64,000 bases of DNA from Phycisphaeraceae bacterium (GTDB lineage: Bacteria; Planctomycetota; Phycisphaerae; Phycisphaerales; UBA1924): NCBI GenBank assembly GCA_019636535.1, contig JAHBXK010000012.1:1-64000 (forward strand), given 5' to 3'. Below the pieces are notes generated by a model. It saw only the letters and a program-made list of their open reading frames with translations. It did no database searches and was not told where the DNA came from. Positions 44,984 through 55,503 of this stretch are shown in pieces. Every line of letters begins with the position of its first letter. The stretch's first letter is position 1. The position numbers and the translations under genes are program-made.

Positions 44984-47170
44984 TCACCGCCCCCCTTCGA
45001 TCACCGGCGCGCGCGCGGTCGTCTCGAACCACTCGAGCGAGTGCCTCCGACCGTTGCTGTAGTTGAACACATCGATCTTCGCGGCACCGGCCACGCGCTC
45101 CAATCCGATCGCGCGCAGCGCATCGGCGTTGGCCTCCGCGATCGCCGCATCGATCAGCACCAGCCCGGTCGGGTTCGCGGCGGTCCACGCGGGCAGATCG
45201 ATCGCATCGAGTTTCACGACTCGCCCGCGCGTGAGGAAGACCAGGCTGTCCTCGTGGTACCCGACGCTCGCGAACGGTCTTGCGAGCGTCGGATCGATCG
45301 CGCGCTGGGCTTGCTCGATGCGCGCTGAGCCGTCGGCCGCGCGGGGGAGCACGAACTGCACCACGACGGCGAACGTGATCACCCACCCGAGCATCGCCCA
45401 GAGCGAGGCGGCCACGTGCTTCCCGCGCGCGATCGAGCGCCAGACCATGAACACCGTTGGCATGCTCAGCACCACCGCGAGCAGCCGCCAGATCCACAGG
45501 CCGATGCGCGTGAGCCGCTCTTGCAGGCCGACGAGCGCTCCGGCCTCGGCGAGCACCACCGCCCGCGCCGAGAGGAGCGCCAGCGCGGGGAAGAGCGGCA
45601 TCGTGTAGTGCGGGAGTTTGGTGCTCACGAGTTCGAAGACGATCCACGCCGGCACCACCCACGCGAGCAGGAATGTTTCGGGGGGTGGTGAGGAGGAGGG
45701 GAAGGAGGCTGCGCGGGCCGACGCGACACGCCCGACAAGCCACCCGGTCCGGGGGTGACCGGTGGTCCCGATCCCGGGCTCCGGGGGGTCTGTCAAGGTC
45801 TCCTTGACGTCCGTCAAGGTCGTCTTGACGCCCGTCAAGGTTGTCTTGACGCCCGTCAAGGTTGTCTTTGCGTCCGTCAAGGTTTCCTTGTGGCCCGTCA
45901 AGGTCTCCTTGAGGCCCGTCAAGGTCTCCTTGAGGCCCGTCAAGGTTCCTTTGCCGCCCGACAAAGTTCCCGGGAGCGACGACCAAGTTCCCGGGAGCGG
46001 CTCCGCATCCGCCGCCGTGTCCGTCGGAATGGCCATTTCCAGCGTTTCCGGGCCGATTCCGGCCCGATCCACCCCGTTCGGGTGGTCCTTGCCCCGCATC
46101 CTCCGCCACGCGTGCCGGACCCCGAGGGCGGTCAGGATCGACCCCGGCCAGAGGAGGACGGTCACCAGAATCAGGTGGTAGCCGGGGGGGCCCCAGTGCC
46201 CCTCCTTGGCCCCAGCGCTCCGCCCGATCGTCTCGTCGAGGACCGTCCGCAGGTACGTCTCCCACCCGACCCGCTCTCCCACCAGCACCACCCACGGCGC
46301 TGCCACCGCGAGCACGATCAGCGCACCGAGCAAGGGGCGCAGTTCCAGCAGCCACTTCCACCGCCGCGTCACCACGCAGAGCGTCAGGGCGGTCAGCCCG
46401 GCGATCATCGGGGCGATCGGGCCCTTGGTCAGGATCGCGAGCGAAAGACAGAGCCAGAAGAGGGACGGAGGCACGAAGGCGCGAAGGGACGAAGGGGGAA
46501 GAACGGGATCGCGTGCGCTTCCCTCATGGCCATTCCGCGCTGGGGCTGGTGGCACTCGCCGCCACACGATCCACATCGCCCCCATCGCGGCGGTCGTGAG
46601 GAACAGCAGCAACTGATCCGCCCGGGCCTGGTGCGCTTCCCACGCGACGATCGGTGAGACGGCCAGAAATGCGCCCGCGAGCCACGCGGCGAGAGCGCTG
46701 CCACCATGGGGGAGGCGCGATCGGCCGAACATGCTCAGGCCGATCCGCCACGTCAGGAAGACCGACCCGATCGCGCTGAGCACGCTCGGCAGGCGAAAGA
46801 CCCAGATGTTGCCGAGAAACGGCTCTGATGCGCCGACGGAGCCGGGGGCGGGGGGGGCGGGGGGGGCGGGGGAGGGGGAGGGGGGGGGGGGATCACCGAA
46901 GAGACGGATGCCCGCGCCCTGCACCCAGTAGATCAGCGGCGGCTTGTTCAGGCGGGGGCGGTCCTGCACACGCGGCACAACCCAATCCCCGCTCTCGGCC
47001 ATCTGCCGCGTCGCTTGCGCGAAGCGCGCCTCATCGCGGTCGATCGGTGGGAGCACGAACAGACCGGGGAGATAGACGGCCAGGCAGACCGCCAGGAGCG
47101 ACACACCGCCGCGGATGCCAGCGCACCAGCGGCTCCGTCCGCGCGGGTTGTCCACCGCGTTCCCCATCAT
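44984..47170 (-). CDS. ArnT/PMT-like GT-C glycosyltransferase with repeat insertions
   Basis: 728 aa. First periplasmic loop PPIDRDEARFAQATRQMAESGDWVVPRVQDRPRLNKPPLIYW has the DE and KPP(L)xYW motifs of ArnT/PMT_2 enzymes, which move a sugar from a polyprenyl-phosphate to lipid A or surface glycans. About 11-12 membrane helices. Three low-complexity inserts: a Pro/Ala-rich piece (G-tract DNA, 46835-46895), an octamer-coded LPPSSLRAFVPPSL (46459-46498), and a heptad block TLTG(L/V)K(E/T) repeated about eight times (45785-45970). Start: either of two adjacent ATGs (47170, 47167); a -10-like TATATT ends 8 nt upstream and there is no ribosome site. Confidence 0.85.
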   Translation of the reverse strand: MMGNAVDNPRGRSRWCAGIRGGVSLLAVCLAVYLPGLFVLPPIDRDEARFAQATRQMAESGDWVVPRVQDRPRLNKPPLIYWVQGAGIRLFGDPPPPSPSPAPPAPPAPGSVGASEPFLGNIWVFRLPSVLSAIGSVFLTWRIGLSMFGRSRLPHGGSALAAWLAGAFLAVSPIVAWEAHQARADQLLLFLTTAAMGAMWIVWRRVPPAPARNGHEGSARDPVLPPSSLRAFVPPSLFWLCLSLAILTKGPIAPMIAGLTALTLCVVTRRWKWLLELRPLLGALIVLAVAAPWVVLVGERVGWETYLRTVLDETIGRSAGAKEGHWGPPGYHLILVTVLLWPGSILTALGVRHAWRRMRGKDHPNGVDRAGIGPETLEMAIPTDTAADAEPLPGTWSSLPGTLSGGKGTLTGLKETLTGLKETLTGHKETLTDAKTTLTGVKTTLTGVKTTLTDVKETLTDPPEPGIGTTGHPRTGWLVGRVASARAASFPSSSPPPETFLLAWVVPAWIVFELVSTKLPHYTMPLFPALALLSARAVVLAEAGALVGLQERLTRIGLWIWRLLAVVLSMPTVFMVWRSIARGKHVAASLWAMLGWVITFAVVVQFVLPRAADGSARIEQAQRAIDPTLARPFASVGYHEDSLVFLTRGRVVKLDAIDLPAWTAANPTGLVLIDAAIAEANADALRAIGLERVAGAAKIDVFNYSNGRRHSLEWFETTARAPVIEGGR
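45785..45970 (-). repeat. 21-bp minisatellite inside the ArnT-like gene
   Basis: About eight tandem copies of a 21-bp unit containing CCGTCAAGGT on plus; on minus it encodes the heptad T-L-T-G-x-K-(E/T). The left copies read TTLTGVK, the right copies ETLTGLK, so copies form two subfamilies. Confidence 0.88.
46459..46498 (-). repeat. Octamer array, copy 5, inside the ArnT-like gene
   Basis: On minus: CCCTTCGC GCCTTCGT GCCTCCGT and neighbours. Encodes SSLRAFVPPSL in a stretch leading into a membrane helix. Confidence 0.7.
46835..46895 (+). repeat. G-tract, potential G-quadruplex
   Basis: On plus, repeated runs of G (up to about 12-13) broken by single C or A; on the coding (minus) strand it is C-rich and specifies the Pro/Ala stretch PPPPSPSPAPPAPPAPG. 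Several G3+ runs with short loops fit the G-quadruplex rule. Confidence 0.7.
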
Positions 47171-47219
47171 CGCGGGGCAATATACGCCCGACAGCGCGCT
47201 GGCCACTACGCTCCGCACG

Positions 47220-47936
47220 ATGTCCGCACCTCTCGGCAACGCCGCCCCACCCATCGGACCCCGCAACAGGCCAGCGCGGTCGGTCTGGATCACGCCGCTC
47301 GTGCTCGGGCTGGTCGCGTTCGTGGTGGTGCTGCCGTTCGATGGACCGTTGTCATCGTTCTTCTCGGGGATCGGTCAGCGCCTGGGCGGCGATGTTCGAC
47401 GCGAGTTGCACGCCTGGCAGCAGTTTGGCGCGGTCGGGTCGATCGTGTTCACGGTGCTGGCGATCTACCTGCTGGATCGAGGCCGGCTGCGGCGCGTCGG
47501 CGACCTGCTCATCGCGGTGGGGATCTCGCTGGTGATCTGCCAGGGGATGAAGATGCTCATCGGCCGGCCCCGGCCGAGGGACCACTTCGATGACCCGCGC
47601 ACGTTCCTGGGGCCGTGGGGGAAGTACCCGGTGGAAGTCGGCGGCGAAGCGCGGCTGGTGCACGCGTGGGACATTCCGGGCGGGGCGGGCAGCGACCTGT
47701 GGGCGATGCCGAGCAGCCACACGTTCTACGCGGTGGTGCTGGCGGTCTTCCTCTGCTCGGCGTACCCCAAGGGCAAGCCGCTCTGGATCGGGCTGGCGGT
47801 GCTCGTCGGTTTCTGCCGACTGCTCTTCGATGCGCACTGGCCGACGGACGTGATCGTGGGCGCAGCGGTGGGCGCTGCGGTGTCGGGGTGGGTGATGAGC
47901 GTGTCGAAGTCGGCGCAGGCCGAAGCCGCGACGTGA
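47220..47936 (+). CDS. PAP2-family lipid phosphatase
   Basis: 238 aa with about five membrane helices. The three phosphatase motifs are present: KMLIGRPRP, AMPSSHTFYA and CRLLFDAHWPTDV. It probably dephosphorylates undecaprenyl pyrophosphate or phosphatidate-type lipids, fitting the divergent ArnT-like gene that uses polyprenyl-phosphate sugars. ATG at 47220, with a -10-like TACGCT ending 7 nt upstream and no ribosome site. Confidence 0.88.
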   Translation: MSAPLGNAAPPIGPRNRPARSVWITPLVLGLVAFVVVLPFDGPLSSFFSGIGQRLGGDVRRELHAWQQFGAVGSIVFTVLAIYLLDRGRLRRVGDLLIAVGISLVICQGMKMLIGRPRPRDHFDDPRTFLGPWGKYPVEVGGEARLVHAWDIPGGAGSDLWAMPSSHTFYAVVLAVFLCSAYPKGKPLWIGLAVLVGFCRLLFDAHWPTDVIVGAAVGAAVSGWVMSVSKSAQAEAAT

Positions 47937-47965
47937 CCGCTCAGCGCGACCGGCTATCCTGCCGC

Positions 47966-49342
47966 ATGACGCCCCCCCCCTCTCTCACGACCGGTGATCA
48001 CGCCAGCGACCCCACCAACGACCCGAGCCTCCGCTCGTGGGTCGAGTCGGCCAACGACCCCGCCACCGACTTCCCCATCCAGAACCTGCCGCTGTGCGCC
48101 TTCGAGGCCGAGCACGATGGGCACTCGCACACGCACCTGGGAACGGTGATCGGCGACCGGGTCGTCGACCTGGGCCTGATGTCGATGGCCGGGTACTTCG
48201 GCGATCCGGATCAGGACGAACTCGCGGCGCTGCTGCACGCCCCGGCGTGGAACCCGATCGCCCGCCGCGTCGGGCTGATCGACGAACTCCGCAAGGGGCT
48301 GCAGGACTTCCTGCGCCACGACGCGGGGGGTGGACAATCCATACGCCGGCTCCGCGACAAGGCCCTGCGCCCGCTCGACGGCACGCGATTGCTGCCGCCC
48401 GCGGCGATCTTCAACTACACGGACTTCTACGCCAGCAAGCACCACGCCACGAACGTGGGGTCGATGTTCCGCCCCGACAACCCGCTGCTGCCCAACTACG
48501 TCCACGTGCCGATCGGCTACCACGGCCGCGCCAGTTCCATCGTCCTCGGCGGCACGCCCATCAGGCGACCCAAGGGCCAGACCAAGGCCGACGACGCCGC
48601 AGCGCCGACGTTCGGCCCCTGCAAACTGCTCGACTACGAGATGGAGTTGGGGCTGTTTGTCGCCGAGGGGAACCAGATCGGTGAGGCGATCGACATCGCC
48701 GACGCGGGCCGGCACATGCTCGGCGTGTGCATCCTGAACGACTGGTCGGCGCGCGACCTGCAGAAGTGGGAGTACCAACCGCTCGGGCCGTTCCTCGCCA
48801 AGAACTTCGCCACGAGCATCTCGCCGTTCATCGTCACGATGCAGGCGTTGTCACCGTACCGCGTGCCGGGACCGTCGCGGAGCGCGGGCGACCCCGAGCC
48901 TCTGGAATACCTGCGCTCACGCGAGGATTGGGCCCTGGACATCACCGTCGAGGTGCTGCTCCGGACCGCGAAGATGCGGGAGGCGGGCGCAGCGCCGCAC
49001 AGACTGAGCCGGGGCAACGCCAAGGACCTGTACTGGACGTTCGCGCAGATGCTCACGCACCACGCGAGCAACGGGTGCAACCTCCAGCCCGGCGACCTGC
49101 TCGGCAGCGGCACGATCTCGGGCCCGGACAAGGGGAGCCGCGGGTGCCTGCTCGAACTCACCTACGAAGGCAACGGACCGGACGGCAAGCCGAAGCGCTC
49201 GCCGATCGAGTTGCCCACCGGCGAGAAGCGCACGTTCCTCGAGGACGGCGACGAGGTGATCATGCGGGCGCACTGCCAACGCGAGGGCTTCCGCAGGATC
49301 GGGTTCGGCGAGTGCCGGGGCGTGATCGAAGCAAGCGCATGA
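47966..49342 (+). CDS. fahA: Fumarylacetoacetase
   Basis: 458 aa. NYTDFYASKHHATNVGSMFRP (catalytic His), PIGYHGRASSIV, FGPCKLLDYEMELGLFV (metal ligands), LNDWSARDLQKWEYQPLGPFLAKNFATSISPF and GTISGPDKGSRGCLLEL are signatures of the full-length FAH family, the last step of tyrosine/homogentisate breakdown giving fumarate and acetoacetate. No other homogentisate-path gene is nearby. A C9 tract lies 5 nt into the gene. A -10-like TATCCT ends 5 nt before the ATG, so a leaderless mRNA is likely. Confidence 0.95.
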   Translation: MTPPPSLTTGDHASDPTNDPSLRSWVESANDPATDFPIQNLPLCAFEAEHDGHSHTHLGTVIGDRVVDLGLMSMAGYFGDPDQDELAALLHAPAWNPIARRVGLIDELRKGLQDFLRHDAGGGQSIRRLRDKALRPLDGTRLLPPAAIFNYTDFYASKHHATNVGSMFRPDNPLLPNYVHVPIGYHGRASSIVLGGTPIRRPKGQTKADDAAAPTFGPCKLLDYEMELGLFVAEGNQIGEAIDIADAGRHMLGVCILNDWSARDLQKWEYQPLGPFLAKNFATSISPFIVTMQALSPYRVPGPSRSAGDPEPLEYLRSREDWALDITVEVLLRTAKMREAGAAPHRLSRGNAKDLYWTFAQMLTHHASNGCNLQPGDLLGSGTISGPDKGSRGCLLELTYEGNGPDGKPKRSPIELPTGEKRTFLEDGDEVIMRAHCQREGFRRIGFGECRGVIEASA

Positions 49343-49442
49343 AACCCGATCTCCCGAACCGACCGGGTGGCTCCGCTGGCAATGCCGTTCGCACGCTCGG
49401 GCTCAACCGCCGCACGCTCACCGAGATCGGTTGTGCATATCG

Positions 49443-49471
49443 CTGAGCAATTCCCTTCTGCCGGGTATCAT
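49443..49471 (+). promoter_or_regulatory. Candidate promoter of the Mrp operon
   Basis: TATCAT (49466-49471) is a good -10; the -35 (CTGAGC, 49443-49448) at 17 nt is weak. It would give a 5' UTR of about 65 nt. Confidence 0.3.
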
Positions 49472-49540
49472 GCCGCCCGTTGCGGGATTCGAGCCGTGCG
49501 CTCCCGCAGGACGACGATCCGCAAGCGGCCACACTGACCG

Positions 49541-51910
49541 ATGCTCTTGGCGCTGGTCATCTCGGGCTTCGTGCTGGCGCCTGTTGCGCCGATGCTGCAG
49601 CGCGCGCTGCCGCATCGCGCCGGGTACATCGTGGCGCTCCTTCCGCTCGCGATCGCCGTGATGCTGGGGCTGATGTCGGCGGGCGTTGTCAACGCCGGTA
49701 TTGTCACAGACACGGAGGGCGGCTTCTCGATCGTCTCGACCGCCCCGTGGGTCGCCGGCCTGGGTGTCGACCTGGCCTTCCGGCTCGACGGCCTCGGCTT
49801 GCTGATGGCGATGCTCGTCAGCGGGATCGGTGCGCTGATCTTCGTCTACGCCGCGGGCTATCTCCACGGACACAAGCACCTCGGCAGGCTCTACGCGTTC
49901 CTGCTCATGTTCATGGCGTCGATGCTCGGCGTCGTGCTGGCCGACAACCTGATCCTGCTGTTCGTCTTCTGGGAGCTCACCAGCGTCAGTTCCTACCTGC
50001 TCATCGGCTTCGATCACTCGCAGGAAAAGTCCAGAAAGTCGGCTCTGCAGGCCCTGCTCGTCACGGGCCTGGGCGGGCTCGGCATCCTCGCCGCGGCCAT
50101 CATGCTCGGCGACGTGGCGGGGACCTTCACGATCTCGGAACTCGTCCTGCACCGAGACACGATCCGGGGACATGCCCTGTTCCCCGCGATCGTGGTGCTC
50201 ATGCTCTTCGGCGCCTGCACCAAGTCCGCTCAGTTCCCCTTCCACTTCTGGCTGCCCAACGCGATGGCCGCGCCGACCCCGGTCAGCGCATACCTGCACT
50301 CCTCGACAATGGTCAAGGCTGGTGTCTACCTGATCGCCCGGCTGTCGCCCGTGCTCGGCGGCGCGGCCATCTGGAACGATGCGCTTACGTGGATCGGCGC
50401 TACGACGATGGTCGTCGGCGCCTGGATGGCCTTCCGACAGCGCATCATGAAGCCGCTGCTGGCCTATTCCACGGTCAGCGCGTTGGGCACGCTCGTCATG
50501 GCGCTCGGCGTCGGCACAACCAAGGCGGTCGAAGCGGCGATGGTCTTCCTGCTTGCGCACGCGTTCTACAAGGGCACCCTTTTCATGGCCGCGGGGGCCA
50601 TCGACCACGAGACGGGCGAGAAGGACGTCTCGAAACTTTCGGGTCTTCGCGGGTCCATGCCGATCCTGTTCATCGCCACCGCGGCGGCTGCGCTCTCGAT
50701 GGCGGGGCTGCCCCCGTTCGTCGGGTTCGTCGCCAAGGAACTGATGCTCAAGGGCCTGATCCCCGATGCGACCAGGGGCACGGGCAGCGCTGCGCTGACA
50801 ACGATGCTGGTGCTCTCCTCTGCGCTAGGTGTTGTCGTCGCTGTCCGCTTCGGCATCAGGCCGTTTCTGGGAGATCTCAAGCCGACACCGACCGAGCCGC
50901 ACGAGCCGCCCCGGTCCATGCTGCTCGGCCCGGTGATGCTCGCCTCGCTCGGGCTGCTGGCGGTTGTGCTGCCCGGATTTGTTGCCCTCCCCTTGGTCGG
51001 CCCGGCCGCGTCGGCGGTACTCCACGCCACGGCCAAGCCCGACATGGCCCTCTGGCACGGCGTGAACGCCGCCTTGCTCCTGAGTGTTGTGGTGATTGTC
51101 GCGGGTGCAGCACTCTTCGCGATCCAGTCCGGGGTGCTCCGAGTCATCGAGCCCATCGCCTCCCGCCTGGACCGACTCGGCCCAGCACGCGTGTACGACG
51201 GCACGCTCTGGGCCGTGCTCACGTTCTCTCGCGCCCAGACGCGTGCTCTGCAGTCTGGCAGCCTCCGACAGTACATCTTCTTCACGATCGGCACGGCCGT
51301 CATCGCCATCGGCGGCGCCCTCGCGGTCAACCAAGGATTCTCGTCGGTGCCCGGCCTGAGCGACGTGCGAAACTACGAGATCGGCCTGTTCGCGCTCCTG
51401 CTGGTCGGGGCCGGCTATGTCGGAGTCGCGAAGAACCGACTCGCCGCGATCGCGGGCCTCGGGCTCGTCGGGTACGGCATCGCGCTGGCGTTCGTGCTCT
51501 TCGGCGCTCCGGACCTCGCCCTTACGCAGCTGTGCATCGAGACCCTCATGGTCGTGCTGATGGTGCTGGTGTTCTACATGCTCCCCGACTTCCGCAGCAT
51601 CTCGAACAACTCGCAACGGTTCCGCGATCTCTTCGCGGCGCTCAGCCTCGGCGCGGTCATGTTCTTTCTGGTCCTGATCGCGGGCCAATCCACGCCCGAC
51701 CTGGCCGTCACAACCTTCTACGGCGAGCGGAGCGTGCCCGACGCGTACGGTCGAAACGTCGTCAACGTCATCCTCGTCGACTTCCGGGCGCTCGACACGT
51801 TGGGCGAGATCACCGTGCTCGTGGTCGCCGCCGTCGGCGTGTACGCACTGCTCAAATCGACGCCGAAGCGAGCCAAGCACATCGCTGGATTGAAGGAGGG
51901 ATCGGAATGA
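49541..51910 (+). CDS. mrpA: Na+/H+ antiporter subunit A (Mrp/Mnh)
   Basis: 789 aa; about 20 membrane helices. The NuoL/ND5-like part has [18 protein letters not shown] (Glu) and [39 protein letters not shown] (Lys) of the proton channel. The C-terminal part carries the MrpA-specific domain ([28 protein letters not shown]) and an MbhE-like tail ([35 protein letters not shown]). First gene of mrpABCDEFG; its stop overlaps mrpB by 4 nt. The complex exchanges cytoplasmic Na+ for H+ across the inner membrane. Confidence 0.95.
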   Translation: MLLALVISGFVLAPVAPMLQRALPHRAGYIVALLPLAIAVMLGLMSAGVVNAGIVTDTEGGFSIVSTAPWVAGLGVDLAFRLDGLGLLMAMLVSGIGALIFVYAAGYLHGHKHLGRLYAFLLMFMASMLGVVLADNLILLFVFWELTSVSSYLLIGFDHSQEKSRKSALQALLVTGLGGLGILAAAIMLGDVAGTFTISELVLHRDTIRGHALFPAIVVLMLFGACTKSAQFPFHFWLPNAMAAPTPVSAYLHSSTMVKAGVYLIARLSPVLGGAAIWNDALTWIGATTMVVGAWMAFRQRIMKPLLAYSTVSALGTLVMALGVGTTKAVEAAMVFLLAHAFYKGTLFMAAGAIDHETGEKDVSKLSGLRGSMPILFIATAAAALSMAGLPPFVGFVAKELMLKGLIPDATRGTGSAALTTMLVLSSALGVVVAVRFGIRPFLGDLKPTPTEPHEPPRSMLLGPVMLASLGLLAVVLPGFVALPLVGPAASAVLHATAKPDMALWHGVNAALLLSVVVIVAGAALFAIQSGVLRVIEPIASRLDRLGPARVYDGTLWAVLTFSRAQTRALQSGSLRQYIFFTIGTAVIAIGGALAVNQGFSSVPGLSDVRNYEIGLFALLLVGAGYVGVAKNRLAAIAGLGLVGYGIALAFVLFGAPDLALTQLCIETLMVVLMVLVFYMLPDFRSISNNSQRFRDLFAALSLGAVMFFLVLIAGQSTPDLAVTTFYGERSVPDAYGRNVVNVILVDFRALDTLGEITVLVVAAVGVYALLKSTPKRAKHIAGLKEGSE

Positions 51911-52320
51911 ACTCGACGATCCTCCAGACCGCCACGCGATACCTGCTGCCCATGCTGCTGGTCATCTCGGTCGTCGTGCTCTTTCAGGGTCACAACCTGC
52001 CGGGTGGCGGGTTCATCGCTGGCCTCATCGGCGCATCGGGACTGGCGCTCCACGGCATGGCCTTCGGACCCAAGTCCACGCGCGAAGCCCTCCGCATCAA
52101 CCCCGCCACGGTCATGGGCGTCGGGCTCGCCGCAGCGCTCGGCAGCGGTCTGTTCGCCGTGTTCATGGGTCTGCCGCTGCTCACCGGCATCTGGTTCAAC
52201 CTCGAAGTTCCCGGGCTCAAGACCATCAAGGTCGGCACGCCCGTGATCTTCGACATCGGGGTCTATCTCGTCGTTCTGGGCGTGGTCATGGCCATTGTGC
52301 TCTCGCTATTGGAGGAGTGA
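51907..52320 (+). CDS. mrpB: Na+/H+ antiporter subunit B
   Basis: 137 aa; four membrane helices. [43 protein letters not shown] is the MnhB signature; a [18 protein letters not shown] helix ends the chain. GGAGGGATC precedes the ATG, which overlaps the mrpA stop (ATGA). Confidence 0.95.
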   Translation: MNSTILQTATRYLLPMLLVISVVVLFQGHNLPGGGFIAGLIGASGLALHGMAFGPKSTREALRINPATVMGVGLAAALGSGLFAVFMGLPLLTGIWFNLEVPGLKTIKVGTPVIFDIGVYLVVLGVVMAIVLSLLEE

Positions 52321-52666
52321 ATCTGCAACTGCTTCTGGCCATCCTGGTGGGCGGGCTCTTCGCGGCGGGTATCTACCTGATCCTGCGGCGCAGCATCGTC
52401 AAACTCATCATCGGCCTGGCCCTGATCAGCCACGGTGCCAACCTGCTCATCTTCGCCTCGGGCCGCGTCGTGCGGGCCAGCGCACCGCTGGTCGCCGAGG
52501 GCCAGACGTCCCTGCGCCCGCCGCACGCCGATCCGCTCCCGCAAGCGCTCATCCTCACCGCCATCGTGATCAGTTTCGGTGTGCTCGCGTTCATGATGGT
52601 CCTGGTCAGCCGGGCCTACCGCGCGCTCGGAACGGACGACACCGACGAACTGCGGGAGACCGACAG

Positions 52667-52670
<4 letters not shown>
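52317..52670 (+). CDS. mrpC: Na+/H+ antiporter subunit C
   Basis: 117 aa; three membrane helices, NuoK-like ([52 protein letters not shown]). GTG start overlapping the mrpB stop (GTGA). Confidence 0.93.
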
Positions 52671-54270
<1,600 letters not shown>

Positions 54271-54274
<4 letters not shown>

Positions 54275-54756
54275 GGCTGCTGGTCTGGAACATCTTCCTC
54301 GCGCTCCTGTGGGTGCTGATGACCGAGGAGTTCTCGGCTGCGAACCTCCTCGTTGGCTTCGGCATCGGCCTTGTCGTCCTCTACATGGTTCGGTCCGTGC
54401 TTCAGGAGCGCAAGTACTTCACCGACTTCCTCGACATCATCGGCCTGATTTTCTACTTCTTCGTCGAACTGATCATCGCCAACTTCCGAATGGCGTACTA
54501 CACGGTCATGCCGCTGAATAGAATGCGGCCCGGCGTGATCTCGATCCCCCTCGAGGAGATGAACGAGACCGAACTGACGCTCCTCTGCAACCTGATTACG
54601 CTCACCCCCGGCACGCTCAGCCTTGACGTTATGGAGGACAAAGAAACCGGCGAGCGACGCCTCTTCGTCCACGTGATGTGGTACCGCGACACCGAGTCGG
54701 TCCGACGTGAGATCAAGCGAGGCTTCGAGTCGCGAGTGCTGGAGGCGCTCCGGTGA
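54271..54756 (+). CDS. mrpE: Na+/H+ antiporter subunit E
   Basis: 161 aa; two or three membrane helices then a soluble domain: [35 protein letters not shown] is the MnhE hallmark. ATG overlaps the mrpD stop; GGAGGAA is just upstream. Confidence 0.94.
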
Positions 54757-55067
54757 ACGGCGAGCACGACGCAATCCTCAGTTTCGCCCTCGCCGCCTCG
54801 ATGATCATCATCGTGACGGCCGTGGGGCTCGCCACACTGCGTCTCTTGCGCGGACCAACTCTCCCCGACCGCGTCGTTGCGCTCGACCTGATCGGCACGA
54901 TCGCCGTCGGAGCGATCGCTGTCTACGCCATCACCGAGCACAAGCCGGTCTACCTCAACGTCTCCATGGTCCTCGCCCTGCTCATGTTCATCGGCACCGT
55001 CGCCTTCGCCTACTACATGCACAAGGGAGCGGCAGCGCCCGACGAACGCAAGGAGGATCGCTCATGA
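54753..55067 (+). CDS. mrpF: Na+/H+ antiporter subunit F
   Basis: 104 aa; three membrane helices with LRGPTLPDRVVALDLIGTIAVGAIAVYAI, the MnhF signature (conserved Asp in helix 2). GTG start overlapping the mrpE stop (GTGA). Confidence 0.93.
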   Translation: MNGEHDAILSFALAASMIIIVTAVGLATLRLLRGPTLPDRVVALDLIGTIAVGAIAVYAITEHKPVYLNVSMVLALLMFIGTVAFAYYMHKGAAAPDERKEDRS

Positions 55068-55456
55068 GCATCGCGGTCGCTCTCCTGCTCATCATCGGCT
55101 CGCTCTTCGGTCTGCTCGGGGCGGTCGGGGTCGTGCGCATGCCCGACCTGTTCACTCGCCTGCAGGCCTCGACCAAGGCCGGAACGCTCGGCGTCGGATT
55201 CATCATGATCGCCTCGGCCATGCACTTCGCCGACGTGGGCACCGTTGTCCGCTCCCTGCTTGTGATTCTCTTTCTGTTCCTCACCGCGCCCGTCGCCGCG
55301 CACATCATCGCGCGTGCGGCATACTCGGTTAAAGTCCCCATCTGGGATCGCACCGACATCGACGAACTGCGGCTGGCACGCGAGGGCGATCGTCACGCCG
55401 ATCCATCGGAGCGGGCCGGGCTCAAACGCGGCGAACACCACGAAGCGACCGACTGA
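55064..55456 (+). CDS. mrpG: Na+/H+ antiporter subunit G
   Basis: 130 aa; three membrane helices. GLLGAVGVVRMPDLFTRLQASTKAGTLGVGFIMIASAM and TAPVAAHIIARAAY are MnhG motifs. ATG overlaps the mrpF stop, with AGGAGG 7 nt upstream. Last gene of the operon; its stop is 47 nt from the convergent ATPase stop, with no clear terminator between. Confidence 0.94.
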   Translation: MSIAVALLLIIGSLFGLLGAVGVVRMPDLFTRLQASTKAGTLGVGFIMIASAMHFADVGTVVRSLLVILFLFLTAPVAAHIIARAAYSVKVPIWDRTDIDELRLAREGDRHADPSERAGLKRGEHHEATD

Positions 55457-55503
55457 TGAACGGACCCGGCGGCGCGGCGACCGAATCGCGTGTCAAGATT
55501 CCA

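Noticed and set aside
47968-47981. Phase-variable C9 tract at the start of fahA
   Set aside because: Possible, but a metabolic housekeeping gene is an unlikely contingency locus and there is no sign of variation in a single sequence.
49480-49540. Possible minus-strand tRNA (CTCGAATCCC T-loop-like)
   Set aside because: The T-stem does not pair, and no cloverleaf can be formed.
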